DNA of 64,000 nt from Nepenthes gracilis (lineage: Eukaryota; Streptophyta; Magnoliopsida; Caryophyllales; Nepenthaceae): contig BSYO01000036.1 in the NCBI GenBank assembly GCA_033239525.1, forward strand, positions 6,532,126-6,596,125, written 5' to 3'. The translations under genes and the position numbers were made by a program. Below are positions 11,036 to 22,344 of this stretch, in pieces (position 1 is the first letter of the stretch; each line of letters opens with the position of its first letter). The notes below the pieces were generated by a model that saw only the letters and a list, made by a program, of their open reading frames with translations, made no database searches and was not told the DNA's origin.

Positions 11036-13841
11036 TGTAATGTCTTGGTTTTTAGATAAAGTAATTAAGGTTGTAAAATCAAGATTTGGTTTAATAAATT
11101 AATAGAAAAAAAATATTAAGAAGTCATCATGGCTAAGAAATTATCTGCTAAGGACAAGAATAATAGACTAACGGAATTAATAGTGGACCGATAGAATTAA
11201 TTGTTGATCAGAATTAGCCAAGTTGACTTGCCAAAATATCAATCGGATAGGCATCGTTGACCGGCTAAATAAAATGTTGACCAGCCGAAAATTGTTGACC
11301 GGTTGAAGGTAAAAGACCAGTCAACAGGTTGACCGGCTGAAGTGTAGACTAAGAAATGTTGAATGTAAAAGTTACCGGTCAATACGTTAACTGGTTGATT
11401 TTGGCTGATATGCCTTGAAGTGAAAATGACCGGTATGTACTAAAAAAATGACCAATTTACATGCATGGGTGAAATTACAGGTTTGGATGAAATTACCGGA
11501 ATGGGCAAGATGACCGGTATGCATGATAATTGGTATGGCGAAATAGCAGGTTTGCACAATTTACTAGTATGCATTTTAAGGTAAATTACTGGCATGCATT
11601 TGAGGCAAAATGACCGGCATGAATGAAGGATAAAAGTGACCAGTATGGATAAAAACATACCAGTATGGCAAAATTACCGGTATGAGTAAAATTACTGGTA
11701 CGGATAAAATTGCTAATATGAGTTAAATGACCGGTATGGGTTTTGCATTGAATGATCCGGTCAACAGAATGTTGATCGGCTAAGGGAGGCAAATGCATAA
11801 TCTGACTAACTGAGATTGAAGAATTGATTTTATTTGGATAGGAATTGAGTGGTAATCCGGAGATGATTTTTGAAAGGCGATTATCCGCAGACGAGTTTTT
11901 TGGATAGGAATTCCGAAGAGGATTTTCGGAGAGGAATTCAGAGAGAATTTTTTGAGAAGATTTCCGGATAGGAATTAAGAATTGATTTTCGAAGAGGAAG
12001 TTGGAATAAACATTGTCCAAAATAAAAGAATTTACTAGATCAAAATAGTTGACCGAAACTAAACTAATCTAGGAGAAGTAACAAAAAATGAACAGTAACT
12101 CTTGAGGACTCAGGAAATAAGAATGAGTGACAGTGACCGAAAATAATTAGATAACCATAGTAGATTAATGGTAGGTGTGAATCGTTGACCGATTGTGAGA
12201 GTTGATAGGATTAGCTTGTTGGCGAGTTTTGATTAGAGTTTGACCGGTCAAATCAGAATAAGGTGACCTGCTTCCACCTATTTCGTTGACCTTCCAGAAG
12301 GAAAAATGGAGTAAGAAAAGAGGAACAACGTAGTTAACCTGTCCCCACCTACTCCCACCTACCCTAATTGCCTATAAATATTGAGTCTGGGGGTTTCGGA
12401 GAAAAATTTTTGGAAGCAAAAAAAGGGGTACAAAGAAGATAAAAGAGGCAAAAGAAACGAAGGAGAAGAAAGGAAGGATGAAAATCCAACGCCAGAATTA
12501 AGTAAGGAAACCTGCAGAAAAGGCTAAGGTAAGTGTATACTACGTTTTTTAATAATTTATGTTTAAAGTTTGTTAAGTAATATTATCTTCATGCTCTCTC
12601 TGTTATGTATCTAAGTGAAATATGATAAGGTAATTGCTTTTTGCACGTTGTTATTGTTTATGAATGTATCATTGAAGAATTTCGGTTACTTTCCCTTTTA
12701 AAGAACTCCGGTTGTATGCATCAATGAAGAACTTTGGTTATATGCATCATAAAAGAACTGCGGTCTTTTGCATGTTTAAGAACTTCGGACCTCTGTGTGT
12801 TGTGAACGTCGGACGATGCTCTTTAAATTTTGAATTTTTCGAAGATCATGGTTTACGAAAATAGATTTTTGAACGGCTGAGAGCTGTAGGCTTTAAATGT
12901 ATCGGTTTTATTGGTCAAGAGTTACGAACCTTAAATGTAGCGGTTTTAGACAGTCAAGAGTTGTAGGCCTTAAATGTAGCAGTTTTGTTGGTTAAGAGTT
13001 ATGAACCTTAAATGTAGTGGTTTTGGATGGTCGAGAGTTGCAAGCCTTAAATGTAGCGGTTTTGGACGGTCGAGAGTTGCAAGCCTTAAATGTAATTGGT
13101 TTTCAACAATTGGTTTGGATAAGTTTTGACGAAAAACTGGTTTTGGAAGTGAAACATGCTTTGGTAACCATTTCTCATGCAAATGAATTCAGCTCATGTA
13201 TTATGTTTTCATGAAAAAGACTTCGGCCCATGATCATGTTCTGCATGCATAAGGTTATTATTCTTTTTTTTTTTTAGTTCGGTGAAAACATATATATATA
13301 TATATATATTCATTTATGGTTACCTTGTTAAGCTTCTACTTACTCATCTTCTGTTTTTTAACTTTCAGATGAAGATGAGTTTATGCTAGACGAGAAAGAA
13401 TAGGATCAGACGGACTAGTTAGGAAGGAAAGGTTGATCCGGACGCTTGTAGTAGTTAAAGATCGACCTTGATGTATTTTGGGACAATCTGAAATCTTTGT
13501 AAAATGATTTTGTTATGAAAATATAAAGGATATTTAGATACTTCCGTTAACCTTTTATGGTTTGAGAAATTTTGATTCCTAATGGCATCTCAACTTGTTT
13601 GTTTTCTTTGTTTTCATGCGATCGACCTAAAATCCTCGGTCGGCCAAGATGTTGACCGACATACTTATTAAACTAACTCAGGAGCTTCGGCCTTATGCGA
13701 TCTTGTGTGTATGCGTGATGAAATTTAAGTGTACCCTTCTATATTGTCACTTATGCAGAGTATATTATCCAATTATTTATAGGTCTTTGTATGTGTTCAG
13801 TGACGAAGGCCATATGGTAGACTGTGGCCTGTTCTGTCACA
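11036..13841 (+). mobile_element. Solo LTR, family S copy 1
   Basis: 2806 bp from TGTAATGTC to GTCACA, flanked on both sides by a perfect AACAG duplication (11031-11035, 13842-13846). It lies inside the 5' LTR of the chromovirus. It holds no coding domain, only LTR features: a U3 with many TTGACC and CCGGT motifs (11.2-12.3 kb), a TATA box (tataaatatt, about 12375), a purine-rich leader and a minisatellite. Two other copies of this family lie at 27676-34087 (minus) and 47006-49519 (plus), both as lone LTRs, as expected after LTR-LTR recombination. Confidence 0.88.
12888..13100 (+). repeat. CCTTAAATGTAGC minisatellite in family S LTR
   Basis: Six units of about 40 bp, each with a CTTAAATGTA core, separated by variable sequence such as GGTCGAGAGTTGCAAG. 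The same array with other copy numbers occurs in both other family S LTRs. The short frames overlapping it are translations of the repeat. Confidence 0.85.
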
Positions 13842-14440
13842 AACAGTATTGGCACGAAATGAACATACATAAAAACAAAAAAGGAGAATGTTTGTGTACT
13901 TGTCTTGACCGAATTCACAACTTTGTCAACTAGCTTGAAGACGGAATCGGACCCAAAAGCCTCCATTTTCTCCTCTTCTCCTTCGCGCAGTTCTTTCCCT
14001 TACGATGGCCTCGCGCAACGACTGTTGCTGCTCCACGTCGCCGTGCCAGCCCGTCACAGCTATGCGGCCGTCGCCGGCCCCCAGCGCCGCCTTCTTCCCC
14101 GGTGAACGCTCCTCTCTCCCCTTCTTCCCTACGAAACCCTTCTTCCCTCGAGCCCCAGCCTACTTCCTTCTACTTCTATTCTTATTGTTATTAATATTAA
14201 CATAATATTAATATTATTATATAATACGTTATTATCATTATATATATATATCAACTTTTTTAAAATTTAAAATTCAAATTGATACTCGAGCAACTGAACG
14301 GGTGCACTTCAGGTGCTGGCCCATCAAATCTAAATATCTTTAAAAATTTATAATATTTAATAAATTTTTATCACATTCAAATTACCCAAAATAAACAAAT
14401 AAACCAAATTAAATCAGATAAGAATATTCAAAATATTATA

Positions 14441-14642
14441 ACAGGTAAACCCATACCCTTACTCTATATATATATCACTTCCTCTGCCATAGAGAGGGGC
14501 TTTAAGAGGGGGAGGATCGAAGGGGATTAGATATATCCTAAATATTTCTTTTATAATAAAATTGATAAATTAGTTTTAATAATTATTTTTAATTACTGTT
14601 AGGATTAAAATCTGACATTTATGCCTAATAAATTAGACGGAG
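14441..14642 (+). repeat. Middle piece of the split Tat-type LTR
   Basis: The 202 bp between the chromovirus and the next solo LTR contain ACCCATACCC followed by CTCTATATATATA and a CT-rich stretch. This matches the TATA region of the Tat-type LTR at about 55030-55070 in order and spacing, so this is the promoter part of the LTR whose other pieces flank the insertions. Confidence 0.55.
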
Positions 14643-14941
14643 TAATGGATTGGGCCTGAATATTTGAATTCTTAATTAAAATTTAAATTAAATTGTGAAT
14701 TAGTTATTCATTGACAAAGTATATATATATATATATAAATGAATAAATGAAATATTAGAAATTTAGGTTAAGGGATTAAATAGAGATAATTAATTAAATA
14801 ATAATTATTTTAAAGAGAGATAAATAAATATATATATATAAATATATTAGAAAAATATACTAATAAATAATAATAATATTAATAATAATGATAATAAATT
14901 TATTAATAATAATGATAATAATAATAATAAATAATAATAAT

Positions 14942-15080
14942 AATGAGGAAAGAGTCGGCCGAAAGAAGAAAGAAAAAGAAAGAAGGAAGAAAAAGAAAGA
15001 AGAAGGAAAAGAGAGAAAGGGAAGGGGAAGGAAAAGGAAGGAGAGGAAAGAAGGAAAGAGGAGGGAGAGAGAGGGAAGGC
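14942..15080 (+). repeat. Long polypurine tract
   Basis: About 140 bases almost entirely A and G on the plus strand, just after an AAT-repeat zone. The lysine/arginine/glutamate-rich frames predicted here are by-products of composition. Confidence 0.85.
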
Positions 15081-16897
15081 GGTCGGGTGACGAAGAAGGA
15101 AAGAGGGGTGCGGCCTGCATGTGAAACCCTAGCTCACGCCTCCACTATTTAGAGGGGGGCAGTAGGGTTAAGGAGGAGGTGGGGGCAGAGAGGGAGAGCG
15201 GAGTGAGGCCTAGTGGTTGTTTTGCCGCGGTGTTGTGTCTGGTTGCCGTCGCCGTCAGCGTTCGAGTGGGTTTCTGCCGTCACCGACATCAATCGGTACC
15301 GAAGCCACCATCCCAAATCTGAAGCCGAGGCAGAGCAAAGTCACCGAAGCGTCGCCGTTGCCGATTGCTGCCGTTGAAGCCGTCGCCGTCGCTGCAGTTG
15401 AAGACGTTGCCGTTTCCGTCGTAAGTTGTGCCGTCGTCACCGCAAATCCTCGTCGCCGTTAAACCCTAACCGTCTCTGTTCAACAGGCAAGTGATTTTCC
15501 CTTCCATCGTCATTTCTCTTCTTGCTTATAAATTGCTTCTTCACTCCCTCAATTTTTATGATTGTAACTGAAATTAGGTATATTGTGGAGATGGTGTGGA
15601 AATTTTTGGAAGGTAAAAATTTGGGGAAACAGAGCCCTTGCCTCAGGACGGTGAGAAAAATGGGAAATTTCAAGGGGATTCATGATGTATGGAGGCTTGG
15701 AATACTTGGATTCATGAAATGAAATAATTGTTTTCATACGGTTGGATGAAAGATTGAAATTTCGTTGAAAATCGGAAGGGAAGGGAAGAACAGAGCATTG
15801 CGTCTTGTTCGGAAATCTGTACAGTGGGGATCTGAACGAGTATGTATAATTATACGGTGTACCTGACGTGTAGTCATTCGTATGTGTACATTCGTGTGCG
15901 TATGTGAATGTGGATTGGCTGTGTGTGGGACGTTGTGTGTGTGGGTTGCAGCTGCTCTGCGTGGGCTGTGTATGGAGGAGCCGCAGAAGCTGCTGCATGG
16001 GGGTATGCTGCGTGGTGAGTGCTGTGTGTGGATGTGGGCAGTGGGCTGAGCCTGCATTGGTGGGAGTGTGAGAGTAGTGGGCCGTGGGCTGGGCTACTTT
16101 GATGGAGGGGTGTGAGTATGAATTGTAGTGGAAAGTTTGGCAGTGTATGGAAATATATGTGTGTGTGTGTATATATATATATATTAAGAAAGTGTGCTGC
16201 GGATGGATTTTAATATAAAAAGGGATATTGGTTGTGTGCGCGAGAAATAGTAACGTGACTGTAAATGTTTAAATTGTTACGGATGGATTACTTGTTTATG
16301 TGGAATTAGTTGCTTCATTCGGTTTGTCAGTAAGTGATAAATTAAATAATGGCCTTAATAGTAGGCATTAAATCGGAATATAATGAAAGAACAGTTAAAG
16401 CGGTTGAGTTAATTATATAAATAATATTTTGTTCTATGTTCATCCTTTATTCGTTCCGTGATGAGTTCCTTTGTGTTAGATTTGATGGCGTGAGTACGGT
16501 CTGGTCAGCACCGAACGACGTTCCTATTGTTGATGTTGTAAAACTTTCTTTGCGTTATACTCGATTGTGTGAGTATTTGGATTGTTGGTTTCCTACGGTC
16601 AAGGTAAAGGAAAGCGTATGAAAACCCTAAGGTATCTAGTCGAATGGGAGGCACGACACCTTAGCATGGTCTACACTTATCCGATACTGATTTCCGTATC
16701 ATGGATGTCCTGAGATATGTTTCCTTGCATTAATCTTAGTATTGTGCGTATATTTTATTGGTACTCTATGGATAAGTACAGGAGAGTGTGCGAAGACTTT
16801 ACGGTAACTGGACGAATGGGAGTCCGTGAGACCATAAAGTAATCTATACTTTTCCAATACTGATTCCATTCCGGAGGATTGAGGTCGTTGATATTGA

Positions 16898-17440
16898 GAA
16901 GAGATACTTATAACCTAGTGACTATCGTAGAGAATGATATCCGGGATATCATGGCTTATGATATCGGAGATGGTATGAGTATGCTACGCGTACTGGCCCT
17001 CAGGAGGATTTGTAGGGGTAGTGGGGATACTATGGATACTGCGAACCTCGCAGGTAATCTTCAGTCAAGTTGGGGCGTAAATACACGACCTTTGGTTTAC
17101 TATGGTAGAATAAGGTTCGGGGAGATTCTTATTGTCTCGCGGTGGTAACCTCATATGAGCCGATCTTGATTCTTGTTATCTCGTACAGTTAGTCAAGAGG
17201 GATGCTTATAACCTAGGGACCATCGTAGAGGATGATATCTGGGATATCATTGGCGAGGGGTATCGGAGATGGTATGAGCTTGTTACGGGTACAGCCTCTG
17301 GGAGGAATGTAGGGGTAGTGGGGATACCATGGATACCAGGTAACCTCGTGGTACTCATCCAACCGTCGGTGGCGTAAATACGTGGCCTTTGGTCCACTAT
17401 GGTAGGATAAGGTCCATGGAGACTGTTGTCGTTCATTCGG
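16898..17440 (+). repeat. Tandem duplication of about 300 bp inside the family C LTR
   Basis: Units start near 16898 and 17198. Each has GATGATATC/GAATGATATC with GGGATATCAT, then GGGGTAGTGGGGATAC, then a GTAAATAC segment and a TGGTAGAATAAGG/TGGTAGGATAAGG segment. The family C copy at 46.4-46.7 kb has the unit once, so this copy gained the duplication. Confidence 0.75.
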
Positions 17441-18067
17441 TTGTGACATCGTATTGAGCTGATGATCGGATTCGACGGAATCCATGTTGCTTCCTTGATA
17501 ATTAGCCGTTCACGTGGCCTTTGGATTGTGGACACGACATGTTGTTGAGTCTCGGACAGTGGTTGATCTATTCCCTGCTATTATTGATTTTACTTATTAT
17601 ATTATTGTCTGGAATGCTCAATTGTACTCATCTATTATTGATTATGTTTACTTGCTGGGCATTCGGCTCACTCTTGTGTTTCATTGGTTCCAGATTGGAC
17701 ATGTTGATATCAGGATTAATGAGATCATGTGACATTGGGTAGCCACCAGATAGAGGTGATCATCAGAGATTGAGGATTTTCTGATAGGGATTTAAGACCT
17801 TGGTAGTTTAGTTACTGTTCAACTTTTATTATATTCATTTATGAGGATTGATATAAATGATATCGACTGCATTTATTGGAGTTATTTATCATTATTATGG
17901 ATATTTATCTGATGATGCATTTATGATAATTACGAATTGTGTCTTAAATGCTATTGTTGAGTTCATTAAATTTGTTTGATGACGTGTAATTGTCGATTTT
18001 GGACGATTGGATAATTTCACCGTGACGGTTTGGGTCGGGTTCGGGTACTCGGGCTCGGGTCGTTACA

Positions 18068-18709
18068 GGAGCTCCAGATCCTCACTACGAACCTTCATTG
18101 ACTCTCTCCCTAAGCCGTTCCCTACTGATCGCACATGATTTCTTAAGTTGCTTCTTGGTGAGTGCACATTATTTTCGAAGCCGTTCCCCTTTGAGCGCCT
18201 CTCCATCTCTCAAAGTCACTTCCTAGTCGAGAGCACTCTACGGAGTACTGTCCTTCATTTCTCTCAAAGCCACTTTCTAATTGAACGCATTCTACGGAGC
18301 ATAGTTCTCAATTTCTTAAAATCGCTTCCTAACCGAGCATACCCTACGAAGCATTTCCCTCCATCTTTCTAAGCCCTTCCAGTTAAGCGCACTTCGTTCT
18401 CCAAGCCGTTCATCTACGGAGCGTACTATCGGAACACAATCCTCCGGTAAACACTCAATCCCCTTATACATACATCTATACATTATCTTCTTATCATTCT
18501 ATCTTTCTATTTAACTAAGAAATGTTTATGACTTGAGTGTCAAAAAATATATCGGTGAGCGAGTCTTACAAATTCTATGACCTCTTATTTATTAATTGTG
18601 GTGTATAGGATTTAAGTTTAAAGTGATACAAATTAAACCCGTTTCAGTTCAACCCACCGGGTAAGATCAAGGGGCCTCTTAATTGTGCAATAATTTAGAT
18701 CCAGAGACA
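18068..18709 (+). repeat. Right piece of the split Tat-type LTR
   Basis: Similar to 55090-55437, the 3' half of the 5' LTR of the Tat-type element downstream. It shares GACTTGAGTGTCA/GACTTGAGTATCA, TCTATGACCT/TCTCTGACCT followed by TTTATTT, and an end at GATCCAGAGACA/GATCCGAGGACA. A primer site does not follow, so this is an LTR remnant. 18110-18440 holds five to six degenerate units with GAGCGC/GAACGCA and CTACGGAGCA; the partner LTR has about two. Confidence 0.65.
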
Positions 18710-19338
18710 ATTAAGATATTAATTATGTTGACACTTTAAACATTCTTCTTTATAAATTCAAAGTTACTATTTTTTTAAAAAAGAAGTTAATTTAATTTTT
18801 TATAATTATAATTATTTAATTAATATTAACTAATTAATTTTTTAAAATGACATAATTATTTAATAAATATTAAATAATTATTATTAAAAAAAAATAAATT
18901 TAGCCATCCTTTAAAATAATAGACTCCACAATTATCCTTCCTTTTCACAGCCATTTACAGGTTAGAAAGGCTGAGAAGGTAGTACCAGTCAACATGGCGT
19001 GTCCTCGCCACGCCTTGTAAACGCGTGAACCGGTGAAACCCATCTTCTCGGTTTCCGTTCATTTTCTGGACGGGGGGATTTGCCTTGCGGGGCAGGATTT
19101 TGTCCCATTTTTTGGCAATTTTTTTTTTTATTTTATAAAATTTGAAATAAAAAAAAAAATTCTATTTTGCGGGCGGCGCAGGGACCCCCCTGCGGTTCAT
19201 TTTCAGGGATTGATTTCCTCAAACAGCAAATCCTCTTTCCGTACGGAACCGCCAAATCCAATCTCCGCTTCATACCCCCCGCCGCCTTCTCCTTCTCTCC
19301 GTCCGCCTCCCGGAAAATAGAAGGCCTCTCGAACAAAA
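18710..19338 (+). promoter_or_regulatory. Upstream region and 5' leader of the bZIP gene
   Basis: The only sequence between the LTR remnant and the ATG. It is AT-rich at first, then GC-richer from about 18940. TATA-like stretches occur at about 18748 and 19130, and neither can be chosen as the start. A short upstream ORF (18994-19020, eight codons and a stop) would be in the leader if transcription begins before it. GCCACG and ACGCGTGA occur near 19006-19028 and resemble CACG-type cores of ER-stress elements, but no full ERSE was found. Confidence 0.4.
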
Positions 19339-22300
19339 ATGTCGGACCCAATTCTCTGCGATCATCATGAAGCTAACTCTGGTGATTTCCTTCAATACGA
19401 CGTTGACTCGCTTCCGATCCCTCCGTTGGATCCTGATATGCTCACAGACTCTCTGTCTTTGCCGGAAAATCTCATCGCCGAGTTAGGCTTCGATTTCGAC
19501 TTAGATTTTAACTTCGACGATCTCCAATTCGCCGAAGATCTTCTATTGGATCCTGATTTGAATTTAGGTTCTCCGGAATCCCCCGATTCCGACAACGCCT
19601 CTAACAACTCCAAGAATCCGCGTCGGATTTCCGACACGAATTCGGGATCAGTGTCCCCACAACCGAAAGGTCCCATGGGTCATGATTCTAATTCTCTTGA
19701 GAGGGGTTCCAATTGTGACACTAGCCGGACCCGTGAGGAGACTAGGGTTTCCAATTATTCATCGCTGGGGTTTTGTCAGGAATCTGGCGATAAGCGCCCA
19801 ATTATTCCCGGAGCTTCATATTCTCGACCATCGGAGTCGGGAAGTTGCAAGCAGGGCTCTTGTCATGGCTCCGGCTTTTCTCAGGCAGTGAATCTGCGTT
19901 CTCCCGAATCAGGTAATAGCGATCCCGATGTTTCTAGTTCTTTCCATGGTGAACAATGGGAGAATTGTTTGGTCAATCGAACCTTAGATAGGAAAAGTAA
20001 GCTTGAAGATGCTGGAAATAAATTTATACCAAAGAGGAAGAAAGAACAAGATGATGTTATTATTGAGGCTAGGGCTAACAAGTTTAGGAGATCTTCTACC
20101 GCTGTGGAAAACGCAAATTTTAGTGTATGTAGTCAAGTGGAGGAGAAACGGAAGGCAAGGTTGATGAGGAACCGTGAGAGCGCACAACTTTCTAGACAGA
20201 GAAAGAAGCAATATGTTGAAGAACTTGAGGATAAGGCTAGATCAATGCACTCTATTATTACCGAATTGAATAGTAAAATTTCCTTCATTATGGCGGAGAA
20301 TGCGGCTTTGAGACAACAACTCAGTAGTGCTGGCGGATGCCAACCACTGCCTTCCGGGGTGTACCCTATGGCGCCCATGGTCTATCCATGGATGCCATGT
20401 CCACCCTATGTTGTTAAACCACAAGGTTCACAAGTGCCCTTGGTTCCGATTCCTAGGTTGAAACCTCAGCAGCCAGCGCCAGCTCCTAAGGTTAACAAGA
20501 AAGAGAGTAAGAGAAGTGAGAATAAAACTAAGAAGATTGCGAGCATTAGTTTTCTGGGGTTGGTCTTTTTCATCTTGCTCTTTGGCAGGCTGGTGCCAAC
20601 TGTGAATGTTAGATATGGTGGAATTTGGGACACGGTCAATGATCCTCAGAAGGGCAAGGTTTTGATGGTTAACAGTCATCTGAATGGAACAGATCCTCAA
20701 AGGAATATCGGGTTTGAGAAATTTGATCACGGGAATGATTATTATGAGGGAGTACCTTCTCTGAGGCTTTCTTCGGATATGGAGAAAGAACATGTGCTTC
20801 AATTAAAACATGGTGGCAAACTGTTTGCTGCTGTGGGCAATGCCAGTGAACCTCTTGTTGCTTCCTTGTTTGTACCAAGAAATGATAAACTAGTGAAGAT
20901 TGATGGCAACTTGATTATTCATTCTGTTATGGTCACCGAGAAAGCCATGGCATCTTGTTCTGCTGGAGGAAAAAAGACAGGTGAAGAGACCAGTTTAGCA
21001 CTTGCCAAAAACTATGGCTTTCCTAATCCTATTCCTGGAGTTGGAAGGAATAGTGAGAGGCACTCTCAGCTTAAAGGAAGTGCAAGTGGATGGCAAAGAG
21101 CTCTTGGTTCTGGTTCTGCTGATGACTTCAAGACATCCACAGCTGATGGTGAGCTACAGCAATGGTTCCGTGAAGGCCTTGCGGGTAACACTGTTTGCTC
21201 TTGTCCTGATATATAGTTCGGTGCTCCATATTAACGTGATTTAACCCTTATGAATTGTTTTGCTTTGACTCTGATATAAACCCACTCCAGCCTCTTAAGT
21301 AAAGTTGGAGGATAATAATTCCACCGATTTGAACTTGGTTGTGATTGCTTCTCTAATTCTCCCTTGAAAACTTGGACCCTATGTTGTGTGCCCTACAGGC
21401 ATATGAAAAAGACTCTTTTTGCATTTGTTGATGCTGATGAGTGGTTTGGTTGGCTGGTTCCATGCTGAATCTTTGGAAAATGACTTGAGTGAGATCCATG
21501 ATGTCTTTATACTATTACTTCTGTCCACCGCAGGATATACCACCTTTGTGCTTGTGTCCACATTTGGTTCCCCTACATATCTTATGTGCAAAAGGTTACT
21601 ATAAATCAGAAAGCATAGCTTAATAATTGATTTTTTGAACATTAAGTGGTTGATTACTGGTGTCACTAGTCATTAACATTTGTTGTTGCCTTGATGATCA
21701 ATTGATGGTACCTGCTGTTGTTTTTTAATATATTGCTCAACTCCCGGAGGAGTGATCGTTGTTATAACTGGTCAGAACTCAATGTTCTCTTATATGTCAA
21801 TCTGTTATCATGAAGAAGATAAAATCTTGAGTGGATATAAATAATAAAAACTTTACTCAAGTCTCCAATTTATGTTCTCATCTTAGTGATTAATTGATGG
21901 GCATCTCTGGTTTCTTTATTTCTATTCTTTCATGTAGGGCCTTTGTTAAGTTCTGCCATGTGCACTGAAGTTTTCCAATTTGACATCTCACCAGTCCCAG
22001 CGGCAATAGTTCCAGCTACAGGTATAGCTAATGGTACTAGTACTTCAGTTTCTCATCAGAATTCCACTCATCTTAAAAAATCCCGGAATAGAAGGATTCT
22101 CAATGGGCATCCCATCCCCCTCGAGGGACTCAATTCACCAAAGGATGGATTTCTGGGTAATAATTCCCAATCTTCGATAGTAGTTTCTGTGCTTGTTGAT
22201 CCGAAAGAGGCTGGTGACAGCGATGGAGAAGGAGTGATAGGATCAAAGACTCTTTCTCAGATCTTTGTCGTGGTGCTTATAGACAGTGTCAAGTATATCA

Positions 22301-22344
22301 CTTATTCATGCATCCTTCCTCGAGTTGGAGTGGCCCTTGTCTAG
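19339..22344 (+). CDS. bZIP17-like: ER-membrane-anchored bZIP transcription factor (bZIP17/bZIP28 type)
   Basis: Two exons, 19339-21184 and 21938-22344, joined in phase 1 across a GT-AG intron, give about 750 residues; Arabidopsis bZIP17 is of similar size. Order: acidic, Asp/Phe-rich activation region (residues about 35-80); Ser-rich linker; bZIP from about 268, with basic region N278-x7-R286 (NRESAQLSR) and a leucine-zipper-like heptad to about 331; a Pro-rich stretch; one membrane helix, 400-420; and a lumenal tail with RRIL at 667-670, the site-1-protease motif of this family. In the known family the protein sits in the ER, moves to the Golgi under salt or ER stress, is cut by S1P and then S2P, and the bZIP part enters the nucleus. 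The ATG has a favourable A-rich context. The frame is intact, unlike everything else in the window. bZIP17 versus bZIP28/49 is not decided. Confidence 0.93.
21185..21937 (+). other. Intron of the bZIP gene
   Basis: 753 bp, donor gtaaca and acceptor catgtag after a T-rich stretch. Splicing inserts no stop and leads straight into the conserved [15 protein letters not shown] segment of the lumenal domain. Reading through instead stops at 21216 after ten extra residues. Confidence 0.88.

Larger units (their letters stand above)
2908..14440 (-). mobile_element. Tekay-like Ty3/gypsy chromovirus with two long LTRs, minus strand
   Basis: Two related LTRs (2908-5243 and 9316-14440) bracket a 4.1-kb interior. 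Flanking 5-mers are gcagg on the left and acagg on the right, a target duplication with one mismatch. In element orientation the interior starts with a degenerate initiator-Met primer site (plus-strand 9303-9315), contains RT (8215-7716) and a chromodomain-like tail (about 5480-5330), and ends in a G-rich polypurine tract (5244-5256). That order and the roughly 2.3-kb LTRs fit the Tekay/Del chromoviruses. The upstream LTR carries a nested solo LTR at 11036-13841. Frameshifts, stops and a lost RT aspartate make it non-autonomous. The interior is short for the family, so gag/protease is probably partly deleted. Confidence 0.85.
9316..14440 (-). repeat. 5' LTR of the chromovirus, split by a nested solo LTR
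   Basis: It aligns with the 3' LTR in two blocks, 9316-11035 and 13847-14440. The left end is TATGACGG against TGTGACGG in the partner, and the right end ATTATA against ATTACA, so both termini carry transitions. Removing 11036-13841 and one copy of AACAG restores collinearity with the partner LTR. Confidence 0.85.
14643..18067 (+). mobile_element. Solo LTR, family C copy 1
   Basis: About 3.4 kb ending GGGTCGTTACA, followed by ggag, which also precedes the left end (14639-14642). The first bases seem lost, since the other copy starts TGTAATACCC and this one TAATGGATT. It is collinear with 44332-50006 (after removal of the nested LTR there), notably at 16440-16720 against 46160-46440. Inside are an AT/AAT-rich start, a long purine tract, a GC-rich CCGTCGCCG block (15200-15480), a GT/AT microsatellite (about 16157-16185) and an internal duplication. 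The open frames here, including a 149-codon minus-strand one at 15549-15998, have no recognisable domain. Confidence 0.75.

Noticed and set aside
11586..12020. 144-codon minus-strand ORF
   Set aside because: Lies in the repeat-rich U3 of a solo LTR, antisense to its transcription. The composition follows the CCGG repeat units.
12888..13100. Possible CRISPR-like array (short repeats with variable spacers)
   Set aside because: Repeat units are degenerate, spacers are alike, and the array sits in a plant LTR with relatives in two other copies. It is a minisatellite.
14860..15152. Overlapping Lys/Arg-rich and Ser/Phe/Leu-rich ORFs
   Set aside because: They come from the purine tract and AAT-rich zone of a solo LTR. 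Open frames on both strands reflect low complexity.
15549..15998. 149-codon His/Thr-rich minus-strand ORF
   Set aside because: Arises from GT-rich sequence in a family C LTR. The second copy does not keep it.
19392..20424. Several minus-strand ORFs under the bZIP exon
   Set aside because: Shadow frames of the well-supported bZIP coding sequence.
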